A stretch of DNA of 64,000 nt from an uncultured Flavobacteriales bacterium (lineage in GTDB: Bacteria > Bacteroidota > Bacteroidia > Flavobacteriales_D > Sanyastnellaceae), in NCBI GenBank assembly GCA_913051865.1, contig CAJXHE010000001.1, positions 1 to 64,000 of the forward strand. The letters are read 5' to 3'. Below are positions 28,936 through 37,771 of the stretch, in pieces. The stretch's first letter is position 1. Each line of letters begins with the position of its first letter. Both the position numbers and the translations under genes were made by a program. Below the pieces are notes generated by a model. It was not told the DNA's origin and ran no database searches. It worked only from the letters and a program-made list of their open reading frames with translations.

Positions 28936-30291
28936 TTATTGTGGGGTGTCTGCGCCACCAAACCTCCCCGAGCTCATCATGAGTACACAGTGATTTTCTT
29001 TTGGGATGTCTTGAAGCCGATTCTCCAGTTGATCCACTGACGTTATGACCTCAACATCTTCTCTACCAAAACACGCGATGACTTCTTGTTTTGAAATTGC
29101 GGGAAGCCTTTTATGCTTGACCACTTCAGGATCATAGAATACGATGGCATGATCAACAGCGTTCATGCTTCCTTTGTATTGCGGCAGGAATTGTTTATTC
29201 AAACTTGAGAATGTATGGAGCTCGAATACTGCAGTGACTGACCTGTCTGGATAAGACCCCACGACGCCCGCTTGTGTCGCTTTCAGTTTTGAGGGTGCAT
29301 GCGCAAAATCTCTATAGACGGTAAAGTTTTTCTCTGGTCTGTCAACAGCAACTTCAAGCCGTCTTGCTGCACCTGTAAATCCTTCGATGGCGCCATCGAA
29401 TTCTCCGACATCTATCCCCAATGATTGACACACAGCTCTCGCTCCAGCAAGGTTTTGGAAGTTGTGTGCGCCCACAAGAGACGTTTTAACGCAGGTTTTA
29501 TCCGAATAGGTGATCTCTGATGCGCCATTGCCCGGAATGCTTTTAGGTGTCTCATAAGGTGTAAGATGAATATCTTTCCTTGCGATGCGGGCTTCTTCAA
29601 TAAGATGCACGAGTTGTGGGTCTTCACTACAATAGGCCAGTGTTGCGCCTTTCTCCATCGTTCCTATAAACTCACGGAATGTGTCTAAGTAGCTTTCTTC
29701 AGTGGGGAAGACATTGATGTGATCCCATGCGATGCCTGTAATGATGGCAAGATGGGGCTTGTAGTGAAGGAATTTGGATCTGCGATCTATGGGCGAACTC
29801 AGATACTCGTCTCCCTCAATAATAGCCAGATCGTTTGCTTCATCTAGCTTAAGCATCCGGTCAAACCCAGCGAGTTGAGCACCCACCATATAATCTGCAT
29901 TCCTACCTAGTGCGTTAAGGACGTGAAGAATCATAGATGTGATCGTTGTTTTTCCGTGCGACCCACCGACGACGACCCTTTGTTTGTTTTTAGTTGCTTG
30001 GAATAAAAATTCTGGATACGATTGTATACTCAGCCCTAGCTCTTTCGCTTTTGCAAGCTCCGGATTATCTCTAAGGGCATGCATGCCTAGGATGACAACA
30101 TCTATATCTTTTGTGATTGTATCGGGATACCAACCTTCATTATCTGGTAAAAGCCCTGCGTCTTCAAGCCTGCCACGACTCGGTTCAAAGATTTGGTCAT
30201 CACTGCCTGATACCTCATGTCCCAAATGATCAAGTGCAAGTGCAAAATTATGCATCGCACTGCCTCCTATCGCTATTAGATGAATCCTCAT
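28936..30291 (-). CDS. mpl: UDP-N-acetylmuramate:L-alanyl-gamma-D-glutamyl-meso-diaminopimelate ligase-like Mur ligase
   Basis: RIHLIAIGGSAMHNFALALDHLGHEVSGSDDQIFEPS; VVVGGSHGKTTITSMILHVL; FTGAARRLEV. Confidence 0.93.
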   Translation of the reverse strand: MRIHLIAIGGSAMHNFALALDHLGHEVSGSDDQIFEPSRGRLEDAGLLPDNEGWYPDTITKDIDVVILGMHALRDNPELAKAKELGLSIQSYPEFLFQATKNKQRVVVGGSHGKTTITSMILHVLNALGRNADYMVGAQLAGFDRMLKLDEANDLAIIEGDEYLSSPIDRRSKFLHYKPHLAIITGIAWDHINVFPTEESYLDTFREFIGTMEKGATLAYCSEDPQLVHLIEEARIARKDIHLTPYETPKSIPGNGASEITYSDKTCVKTSLVGAHNFQNLAGARAVCQSLGIDVGEFDGAIEGFTGAARRLEVAVDRPEKNFTVYRDFAHAPSKLKATQAGVVGSYPDRSVTAVFELHTFSSLNKQFLPQYKGSMNAVDHAIVFYDPEVVKHKRLPAISKQEVIACFGREDVEVITSVDQLENRLQDIPKENHCVLMMSSGRFGGADTPQ

Positions 30292-30358
30292 GTGGTAAAG
30301 TTGAACATTTGTCTCCTCACTTTTGCGTTATTCAAAACCTTTTTCCCACATTGCACTT

Positions 30359-31204
30359 ATGAAAATTACGCATGGCTTCTCAGATGGTATCCGTACTTCT
30401 TTTAAGGCGCTTCCTTTTATGTTCAAGCATAAAATGCTGATTTGGTTCCTTCCCGCATTTTTTTTAACGCTTGCTTTAAGCTACGGTGCTTTTGCGCTCA
30501 TCGATATGGCTGTTGATTTTGTGGACCGTCTTTACACAAATGCTTTTGGAGCACATTCTTTGGATGTGTGTGGAGAAGGGGTGATTGTCATGGATTGCAT
30601 TGAAGAAGTATGCATAGCCTTAGGGTCTTACATGTTGGGTATCGTGGTTTGGGTGGGGCTGTTTTGGCTAAAGATAAAATTATTGAAATATGTCGTGCTT
30701 GCTTTTCTGGGGCCTGTCATGTCTGTCATATCCGATGTGACAGAAGAGAAATTAACGGGCGTTAAGCATCCTTTTTCTTTAAAGAAATTTATTCGAGATG
30801 TTTTTCGTGGCATCCGAACAGCGCTTCTTTATTTGTTTATAGAATTATTCCTCGCGTTACTTTTGTTGGTCGTTGCACTTGTTGCGGGGTGGGTCTTTCC
30901 TGTATTGCTGCCTTTCCTTGCGCCCCTTGAAGTGATTGTTGCGTTCATCATCGGCGCTTTCTTCTACGGAGCAGTGGCCCTAGATTATGTATGGGAAAGA
31001 GAAGATGTGGGTGCATTAGGATCGTTAGGGTTGGCTTATAAATCCCGCAGATTAGCTGTTGGAATAGGTGTTCCTTTTGCGATTTGGATGGCAATTCCCA
31101 TTGTTAACTTCACGCTGGCTCCCATTTTCGCGCCTGCTTTGGCGACAGTGGCTGCAGTTCTCGCATTAAAGGGAGGTGAAGACAAGCACTCAAGCCCTGA
31201 GTGA
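30359..31204 (+). CDS. EI24/CysZ-like multi-TM membrane protein
   Basis: MKITHGFSDGIRTSFKALPFMFKHKMLIWFLPAFFLTLAL; LKYVVLAFLGPVMSVISDVTEEKLTG. Confidence 0.75.
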   Translation: MKITHGFSDGIRTSFKALPFMFKHKMLIWFLPAFFLTLALSYGAFALIDMAVDFVDRLYTNAFGAHSLDVCGEGVIVMDCIEEVCIALGSYMLGIVVWVGLFWLKIKLLKYVVLAFLGPVMSVISDVTEEKLTGVKHPFSLKKFIRDVFRGIRTALLYLFIELFLALLLLVVALVAGWVFPVLLPFLAPLEVIVAFIIGAFFYGAVALDYVWEREDVGALGSLGLAYKSRRLAVGIGVPFAIWMAIPIVNFTLAPIFAPALATVAAVLALKGGEDKHSSPE

Positions 31205-31221
31205 CAACATCGGTCACTCAG
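31197..31221. repeat. Perfect 9-bp inverted repeat overlapping the stop codon of the EI24-like gene
   Basis: CTGAGTGAC-AACATCG-GTCACTCAG. Confidence 0.85.
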
Positions 31222-31238
31222 TCAAAAGGGATGGGGTG

Positions 31239-32519
31239 TTATTTAACTTCTTGAATGATGCCACCTATAGAAGCGAGATCGTCAAAGAAGGTGGGGTAGC
31301 TTTTTGCGACACATCCCGCATTTAAAATCTCCACTTCTGCACCTCCTGCGCATCCCAAGATAGCTGCGGCCATCACAATGCGATGATCTCCATGTGGATT
31401 GATTCTGCAGGCCTTGGTTTTTCCGGGGTGGACAATGAGATCGTCCTTGTCACGTTCGATCGTAATCCCCGCTTTTGCAAATTCTGAGATGAGAACGGAC
31501 GCTCTGTCAGATTCCTTTCCCACAAGTCTATGTGCCCCACTTAATCTTGAGGGTTTGTTGCTGAAGCAAGCCAAAGCGGCAAGAACAGGGAAGAGGTCAG
31601 GCGCGTTTGTAAGGTCGAGATTAAATGCTCTGGGGCGTTTCTTCTTAATGCTCAATCCCTCATCTGTCCCTAGAATATGATATCCTGCAAAAAGCAATGC
31701 GCCCTTAATGCCTGAATCAGCCTGGGTAAAGTCACCTCTTATTCCAGTAACTTCTAAGTCAGGTTGTGCACACAGTGCCCCCAAAACCAAAAGTGTGGCG
31801 GCCGCGCTCCAGTCAGCATCAATGCTAAAGTTTCCACCGCGCCCAGTTTGGTTGGAAGGGATATGAAACACATCAGTTTCATCAGATGTTTCATGTGTAT
31901 AATCCAGATCAAAAGTTCTCAGGACCTCAAGCGTCATGTCAATGTAAGGGCGGGATGTAATCCCTTTAACAGTGACTTTAGAGTCATTCTCAGCATACGG
32001 TAATGCCAAAAGGAGTCCGGTAAGAAACTGCGAGCTAACACTTCCATCAAGATGTATATCTCCACCGACCAGAGGGCCTTCTAATTCAAGTGGTAAAGTG
32101 TGCGATGCAGCACATGATGCACCTAGTTTTTGCAAGCCATCAGACACCATGTCCATGGGTCGAGACAACAATGTTCCCTTTCCAGTCAACAAGATGGTCG
32201 TATTCGCTAGTGCAGCAATGGGAGCCATCATTCGGGCTGCGAGACCAGATTCACCAGCGTTGAGTTCTTGTGAGCGAGGACGTGGTATTCCGCCCGCGGT
32301 GGGTGTGATGCGAATGGCTTCTTTTCCAAGTTCTATTTCTGCGCCAAGAACGGCAGCCATTTCTAGCGTGGAAGTCGTGTCGTCACTATCGCTAATGCCA
32401 TGTATCATTGACGGTGAATCTGCAAGAAGTGCGGCAGCGATGAATCGAGCACTTAGGCTTTTTGAAGGAGGCGCAGCGACTTCTCCTGACAGTGTGCTAG
32501 GTGTCACGCGAAGAATCAT
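31239..32519 (-). CDS. aroA: 3-phosphoshikimate 1-carboxyvinyltransferase (EPSP synthase)
   Basis: GEVAAPPSKSLSARFIAAALLA; LNAGESGLAARMMAPIAAL; VKESDRA-like VGKESDRASV; PHGDHRIVMAAAI. Confidence 0.93.
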   Translation of the reverse strand: MILRVTPSTLSGEVAAPPSKSLSARFIAAALLADSPSMIHGISDSDDTTSTLEMAAVLGAEIELGKEAIRITPTAGGIPRPRSQELNAGESGLAARMMAPIAALANTTILLTGKGTLLSRPMDMVSDGLQKLGASCAASHTLPLELEGPLVGGDIHLDGSVSSQFLTGLLLALPYAENDSKVTVKGITSRPYIDMTLEVLRTFDLDYTHETSDETDVFHIPSNQTGRGGNFSIDADWSAAATLLVLGALCAQPDLEVTGIRGDFTQADSGIKGALLFAGYHILGTDEGLSIKKKRPRAFNLDLTNAPDLFPVLAALACFSNKPSRLSGAHRLVGKESDRASVLISEFAKAGITIERDKDDLIVHPGKTKACRINPHGDHRIVMAAAILGCAGGAEVEILNAGCVAKSYPTFFDDLASIGGIIQEVK

Positions 32520-33271
32520 TTGGCTGATGCTGGCTTGCGTCCGACATAAATACTTGCAATCCCTCCAGTTAGAGGTGTAACGCTCAGGTCTTCAAAGCCT
32601 ATTGAGGCAAGACGGTCAAGGAAATCACGTCCTTCGGGAAATGCCATCACACTTTCTGGCAGGTAAGTGTATGCGGCTGGATCTTTGGAGACAAGTTTCC
32701 CTAAAGTCGGCATGATATGCTTAAAATAAAACCCAAATAACTGCTTGATAGGAAAATGTTTAGGCTTGCTAAACTCAAGTATTACAGTAAGTGAGTTGGG
32801 TGCTAGTACGCGATACATTTCTGAGAGTCCACGGTCTAGATTTTCAAAATTCCGAACACCGAATGCGACTGTGTAGGCCTCAAAAGACGCATCTTCAAAT
32901 GGAAGGTTTTCGGAGTCACCTTGTATCAATGAAATGCTATTTGTAAGACCTTTTACTTTTAATTTTTTGACACCTACATCTAACATGCCTTGCGAAATGT
33001 CAATGCCTGTTATTTTTGCTTCTAGCCCCATTCGAATGGCTTCAATTGCGAAATCTCCGGTACCAGTCGCCATGTCAATGATGGTTTTCGGAGCCACCGC
33101 TTCGCGCTTTAAAATTCGGATGCATCGCTTGCGCCAAAGCACATCTATTCCCAAAGAAAAGAAATGATTTAAAAAGTCATAGCGATGTGCGATGCTGTCG
33201 AACATTCTTTCGACTTGCTTTTTCTTGTCTTCCTTTTCAGGAGACGTATACGGAGTGACTTTTGTTCCCAT
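32516..33271 (-). CDS. menG: Demethylmenaquinone/ubiquinone C-methyltransferase
   Basis: VERMFDSIAHRYDFLNHFFSLGIDVLWRKRCI; VAFGVRNFENLDRGLSEMYRVL. Confidence 0.96.
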   Translation of the reverse strand: MGTKVTPYTSPEKEDKKKQVERMFDSIAHRYDFLNHFFSLGIDVLWRKRCIRILKREAVAPKTIIDMATGTGDFAIEAIRMGLEAKITGIDISQGMLDVGVKKLKVKGLTNSISLIQGDSENLPFEDASFEAYTVAFGVRNFENLDRGLSEMYRVLAPNSLTVILEFSKPKHFPIKQLFGFYFKHIMPTLGKLVSKDPAAYTYLPESVMAFPEGRDFLDRLASIGFEDLSVTPLTGGIASIYVGRKPASAK

Positions 33272-33331
33272 GAATTTTATATCAAATTAACCGTTTACAG
33301 AAAGATCTTGGGGGTAATAATTGCACACACG

Positions 33332-34306
33332 TCATATTTCAGATAAAAGTGTATTTAAATCGACTGTAACGACTCCACTTTGTTCACAAACAAGTCCACC
33401 TGCGAGGTTTGCGGTTTCAGCGATCTGCGAAGGAGAAGCTCCTGAAGCAAGCATCAGTGCCGCTGTAGCAATGACAGTGTCTCCCGCGCCACTTACATCA
33501 ATGACCTTGCTTGGACGGCAAGGGAAATGAGTGTGTACAACACCCTGTGAGGGTGCGTGAACCCACATGCCGAAGTTCCCGAGTGTCGTAAGGGATACAG
33601 TCGGATAAATTTTTTCGTGTAAAGAACCTATCGCAGATGGCAATCCTTCTGGAATCCCAACCTCTTGTTCGAGACCTTCACGCAATTCCTTAAGGTTTGG
33701 CTTGAACAAATCAACACCACGATAATTGAGAAATCCTTTTAATTTAGGATCTACCGCAACAGGGATCTTACGTTTTTTGGCTTCTCCAATGAGCCCCGAA
33801 ATAAGTGTTTGCGTGAGTACGCCCTTGTCGTAATCCTCAAAAATAAGGACGTCGATGCGTTTGTTGTCTAAAATAGAAATGCAAGAAGACAGGAGGGATG
33901 CAGACAGTTCCGCAGAGATTTCTTCATCGGTTTCCTCATCTACCCTGAGCATATGAACTTCATCCCGGATAATTCGTGTCTTCACTGTCGTCGGTCGCCC
34001 CTTTGAAAGGATGCACCCTTCGATGCCCATTCCCCGCGCTTTGAAAAGTTCAAGCAAACGGATTCCTGCGGGATCATTTCCTATTACAGTCGCAAGATGA
34101 ACGTCTGCGCCAAGTGCTTGAACATTACGCGCTACGTTTGCTGCGCCACCTGCTCTCTCATCTCGTCCCGTCATCAGGACAACAGGCACAGGCGCTTCAG
34201 GACTATCCCGTTCCACTTTCCCAAATAAGTATGCATCCATCATCACATCACCCACCACCAGTGCGCTAAGGTTAGAAATGTTGTGTAATGCTTCTTGTTT
34301 GTTCAT
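33332..34306 (-). CDS. rfaE1: PfkB-type heptose-7-phosphate kinase (RfaE1/HldE N-domain-like)
   Basis: LVVGDVMMDAYLFGKVERDSPEAPVPVV; GGAANVARNVQALGADVHLATVIGND; DVSGAGDTVIATAALMLA. Confidence 0.92.
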   Translation of the reverse strand: MNKQEALHNISNLSALVVGDVMMDAYLFGKVERDSPEAPVPVVLMTGRDERAGGAANVARNVQALGADVHLATVIGNDPAGIRLLELFKARGMGIEGCILSKGRPTTVKTRIIRDEVHMLRVDEETDEEISAELSASLLSSCISILDNKRIDVLIFEDYDKGVLTQTLISGLIGEAKKRKIPVAVDPKLKGFLNYRGVDLFKPNLKELREGLEQEVGIPEGLPSAIGSLHEKIYPTVSLTTLGNFGMWVHAPSQGVVHTHFPCRPSKVIDVSGAGDTVIATAALMLASGASPSQIAETANLAGGLVCEQSGVVTVDLNTLLSEI

Positions 34307-34345
34307 GTGTTATTGAGTCATACGTTTGATGTCACCCATTGTCAA

Positions 34346-35542
34346 TTATGAAAGTTTTCTGACGGCGGCATCAATCCTGCGCACAGCCTCCGCGAGAACA
34401 TCATCTGCTGCAGCATAACTGATTCGAATGCATTCGGGCGTCCCGAAAGCAGCGCCACTTACTGTAGCGACATGTGCTTCTTCAATGAGGAACATGGCAA
34501 CATCTTCTGAGTTTTTGAGTGTTTTGCCGCCATAGCTTAGGCCGAAAAGATCGCTGATGTCCGGAAACAAATAAAACGCGCCCATGGGGAGGTTGAGTTT
34601 GACTCCCGGAACCTTGCTTAAATCGGCATGCATTGCATTTCTTCTTCGGAGAAACGCATCGAGCATAGAATCTGCAATGGAGGGGTCTTGATCAACCGCT
34701 TCCGCTGCAGCTGCTTGAGTGATGCTACAAGGCGCAGACGTAAATTGCCCTTGGATCTTTGTACACGCCGCAGCGATCCATTTGGGTGCGCCCATATATC
34801 CAAGTCGCCAGCCGGTCATCGCAAACCCTTTTGAAACACCATTGACAGTGATGACTCTCTCAATCATGCCAGGCTCAGCAGCCAAGCTCGCATGACGTGA
34901 GGTGAAATTGATGAGTTCGTAGATCTCGTCAGAAATCGTAAATACGTTGTCATGCTTGCGAAGCACGTCAGCGATTGCGGCAGTTTCTTCTTGGCTATAG
35001 ACGGAGCCTGAAGGGTTGCACGGTGAGCTGTAGATAACCAGTCTTGTTTTCTCGTTAATCGCAGCCTCGAGCGCTTCAGGATTGATTTTGTAGTCTTCAT
35101 TAATGGTCGTAGGAATAATCACTGGAATTCCCCCTGCGACTTTGACGATTTCCTCATAACTGACCCAATAGGGTGCAGGAAGAATGACTTCGTCTCCTGG
35201 ATTAACCAAGCTTAAGACAACGTTTGCAAGAGATTGTTTGGCACCTGTACTGACGACGATTTGGTCTGGCGCGTAGTCAAGTCCATTGTCCCTTTTGAAT
35301 TTCTTTGAAATGGCTTCTCTTATTCTAGGTGTTCCAGGAACAGGAGTGTAGTGGGACTCATTTGCATTGATGGCATCAATTCCAGCTTGTTTTAATACCG
35401 CCGGAGTGTCGAAGTCGGGTTCTCCCAAAGAAAGTGAGATGACGTCAACTCCAGACGCTTTGAGTTCACGAGCCATTCTCGCCATGGCAATCGTTGCAGA
35501 CTCAGACAGGCGATTAAGAAGATCAGAAGTGCGGTTTTCCAT
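34346..35542 (-). CDS. Class I pyridoxal-phosphate aminotransferase (aspartate aminotransferase-like)
   Basis: ISLSLGEPDFDTPAVLKQAG; IYSSPCNPSGSVYSQEE; GVSKGFAMTGWRLGYMGAP. Confidence 0.95.
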   Translation of the reverse strand: MENRTSDLLNRLSESATIAMARMARELKASGVDVISLSLGEPDFDTPAVLKQAGIDAINANESHYTPVPGTPRIREAISKKFKRDNGLDYAPDQIVVSTGAKQSLANVVLSLVNPGDEVILPAPYWVSYEEIVKVAGGIPVIIPTTINEDYKINPEALEAAINEKTRLVIYSSPCNPSGSVYSQEETAAIADVLRKHDNVFTISDEIYELINFTSRHASLAAEPGMIERVITVNGVSKGFAMTGWRLGYMGAPKWIAAACTKIQGQFTSAPCSITQAAAAEAVDQDPSIADSMLDAFLRRRNAMHADLSKVPGVKLNLPMGAFYLFPDISDLFGLSYGGKTLKNSEDVAMFLIEEAHVATVSGAAFGTPECIRISYAAADDVLAEAVRRIDAAVRKLS

Positions 35543-35581
35543 TAGAAGCAAATAAAGCGATTTTTCAAGCCGTAAAGGTAG

Positions 35582-37048
35582 TTATTTCCTCGGAAGGAGT
35601 GCGAGTCCAAGCATAGTAATTGCACCATTTACTGGAAGCAATGAAAACCCGAAACTAAAGCCCCAGTATTTTGATAAAAAGTACTCAAGTAAATAGCAGA
35701 CAATAGGCGAAGCAATGGCGACATAGGGAATTAATTTTTCTCTCGGTTTGCTTTTAAATAGGATTCCGAAGAAAAACAAACCAAGAAGGGGACCGTAGGT
35801 GTAATTCGCGGCAGTAAAGAGCGCAGCAACGACGCTTGTGTCATTTACAGCCCTAAATGCCATGATTGCAATAAACAGTACGCCCGCCATTCCTAAATGA
35901 ACTGTCTTTCTGACTTTCTCGGCTTTTTCTTCTTTCATTTTTTGGGTGCCGATGAGATCAACACAGGTAGAAGTAGTGAGTGCCGTTAACGCCGAATCTG
36001 CAGAACTGAAAGCAGATGCAAGAAGTCCGATAAGGAAAACGCCGCCTGCCATGGGACCCAATGACCCACCAAGGGCGAGTGTAGGAAAAAGCCTGTCCGT
36101 TGCTTCAGGTATAGAGATACCTTCCGCACTTGCATGCAGATATAAAAGTGCGCCAAGTGACAGAAATAAGATGTTTGCAGCAAAGAGAACCACAGCGAAA
36201 CTGGCCATGTTTAATCTTGCACTTTTGAGATCTTTGCAGGCGAGATTTTTCTGCATCATATCCTGGTCGAGTCCAGTCATTGCAATACACACGAAGGTGC
36301 CAGCAAGGAAGTGTTTCACAAAGTGATTGCCTGCTTTCCAGTCATCAAAGACGAATATCTTTGTCATTCCACTGGACTTCACGAGTTCCGGAATTGCTGT
36401 CACAGATGCACCAAATGCACTAGAAATAGCCAGTACAGTTAGGATGACGGCAGTGAGCATGCATGCAGTTTGGACGGTATCTGTCCAAATCACTGTGGCC
36501 ATTCCTCCCTGCCTTGTGTAAATATATATAATGCCAAGGACCACAGCGACAATTGCAGCAAAGGCCCAACCAGGAACACCCCCTGTGCTGTTTGAAAAAA
36601 GAGGCTCAAGGATGGCAAGTTCCACGACGATTGCAACAAGAAACAGTCTGAAAGATGCCCCGATGACTCTGCTTAAAATAAAGAATGATGCCCCCGTTTT
36701 ATAGGCACCATTGCCGAATCTTTGGTCCAAATAAGTATAAATACTGGTAAGCCCTAACCGGTAGTAAAGAGGAAGAAGTACAGCGATAATAAAGAGATAC
36801 CCCACCATGTATCCAAGGACCATTTGAAGGTAGGTGAAACTTTGTGTATTTACCCAGCCAGGAATAGAAATAAAAGTGACGCCACTCAGTGATGCACCGA
36901 CCATTCCGAAGGCCACAACATACCAAGGCGCCTTTTTTCCAGCCAAGAAAAAGTCAGATGCTTTTTTATCCCGGCCAGTGATGTTCCCTATTAAAAACAA
37001 TACCCCAACGTAGAGGCATGATATGAGAATAAATGTAGTTGCTGACAT
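35582..37048 (-). CDS. Sodium:solute symporter family protein
   Basis: GRDKKASDFFLAGKKAPWYVVAFGMVGASLSGVTFISIPGWV; multi-TM SSS fold. Start MSATTF at 37048 preferred (longer ORF overlaps recR). Confidence 0.93.
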   Translation of the reverse strand: MSATTFILISCLYVGVLFLIGNITGRDKKASDFFLAGKKAPWYVVAFGMVGASLSGVTFISIPGWVNTQSFTYLQMVLGYMVGYLFIIAVLLPLYYRLGLTSIYTYLDQRFGNGAYKTGASFFILSRVIGASFRLFLVAIVVELAILEPLFSNSTGGVPGWAFAAIVAVVLGIIYIYTRQGGMATVIWTDTVQTACMLTAVILTVLAISSAFGASVTAIPELVKSSGMTKIFVFDDWKAGNHFVKHFLAGTFVCIAMTGLDQDMMQKNLACKDLKSARLNMASFAVVLFAANILFLSLGALLYLHASAEGISIPEATDRLFPTLALGGSLGPMAGGVFLIGLLASAFSSADSALTALTTSTCVDLIGTQKMKEEKAEKVRKTVHLGMAGVLFIAIMAFRAVNDTSVVAALFTAANYTYGPLLGLFFFGILFKSKPREKLIPYVAIASPIVCYLLEYFLSKYWGFSFGFSLLPVNGAITMLGLALLPRK

Positions 37049-37053
37049 GGTCC

Positions 37054-37061
37054 CAAATTTA
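37054..37061 (-). promoter_or_regulatory. TAAATTTG (-7-type element) 5 nt before the symporter ATG
   Basis: CAAATTTA on + strand at 37054-37061. Confidence 0.5.
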
Positions 37062-37099
37062 CATGTTCGAACACTGGGATTGGGTTTTATCTTTACACC

Positions 37100-37768
37100 G
37101 TGCAACAACTCCCATCTCGGCTCATTGAAGCCGCCGTCGATCAGATTTCTACTCTACCTGGTATAGGTCGTAGAACGGCATTACGACTGGCCTTGAGCCT
37201 GCTAAGCCGGGACAGTGAAAGGGTGCAGTCTTTGGCGGATGCCATCGTCGCAATGAGTGAAGGAGTGAAGCCGTGTGACGTTTGTCATAACTTAACGGAA
37301 CAGGTGAGGTGTTCGATTTGCACTGCGCCCACCAGAAATAAGAATCTGATTTGTGTTGTTGAAGACATTAGAGATTTGCTTGCAATAGAAAATGTAGGCA
37401 CCTTCCGAGGTGTGTACCATGTATTGGGTGGAATCATCAGTCCTATGGATGGTGTGGGTCCATCGGACTTAACGATTGAGCCATTGATTCGTAGACTTGC
37501 CGAAACAAACACGGTTTCCGGGGTCGATGTTTCAGAGGATTCTAATTCAGAAGGTTCACTCTCGGAAAGTGCCACAGAAATTATTTTTGCTTTGCCAGCA
37601 ACAATGGAGGGAGATACGACATCATTCTATTTGTTTAAAAAAATGGTGTCGTTCAACATCAAGATTACGACACTCGCGCGGGGTGTAGCCGTTGGGGAGG
37701 CTTTACAGCACGCTGACGAAGCGACCCTTGCGCGTTCAATGGATAACAGGACTTTATATGAGTGCTAG
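37100..37768 (+). CDS. recR: Recombination mediator protein RecR
   Basis: LPGIGRRTALRLALSLL; CDVCHNLTEQVRCSICTAPTRNKNLICVVED; YHVLGGIISPMDGVGPSDL. Confidence 0.97.
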   Translation: MQQLPSRLIEAAVDQISTLPGIGRRTALRLALSLLSRDSERVQSLADAIVAMSEGVKPCDVCHNLTEQVRCSICTAPTRNKNLICVVEDIRDLLAIENVGTFRGVYHVLGGIISPMDGVGPSDLTIEPLIRRLAETNTVSGVDVSEDSNSEGSLSESATEIIFALPATMEGDTTSFYLFKKMVSFNIKITTLARGVAVGEALQHADEATLARSMDNRTLYEC

Positions 37769-37771
37769 AAG

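Noticed and set aside
31972-32580. 202-aa + strand ORF antisense to aroA
   Set aside because: Overlaps conserved aroA entirely; sequence looks like antisense composition.
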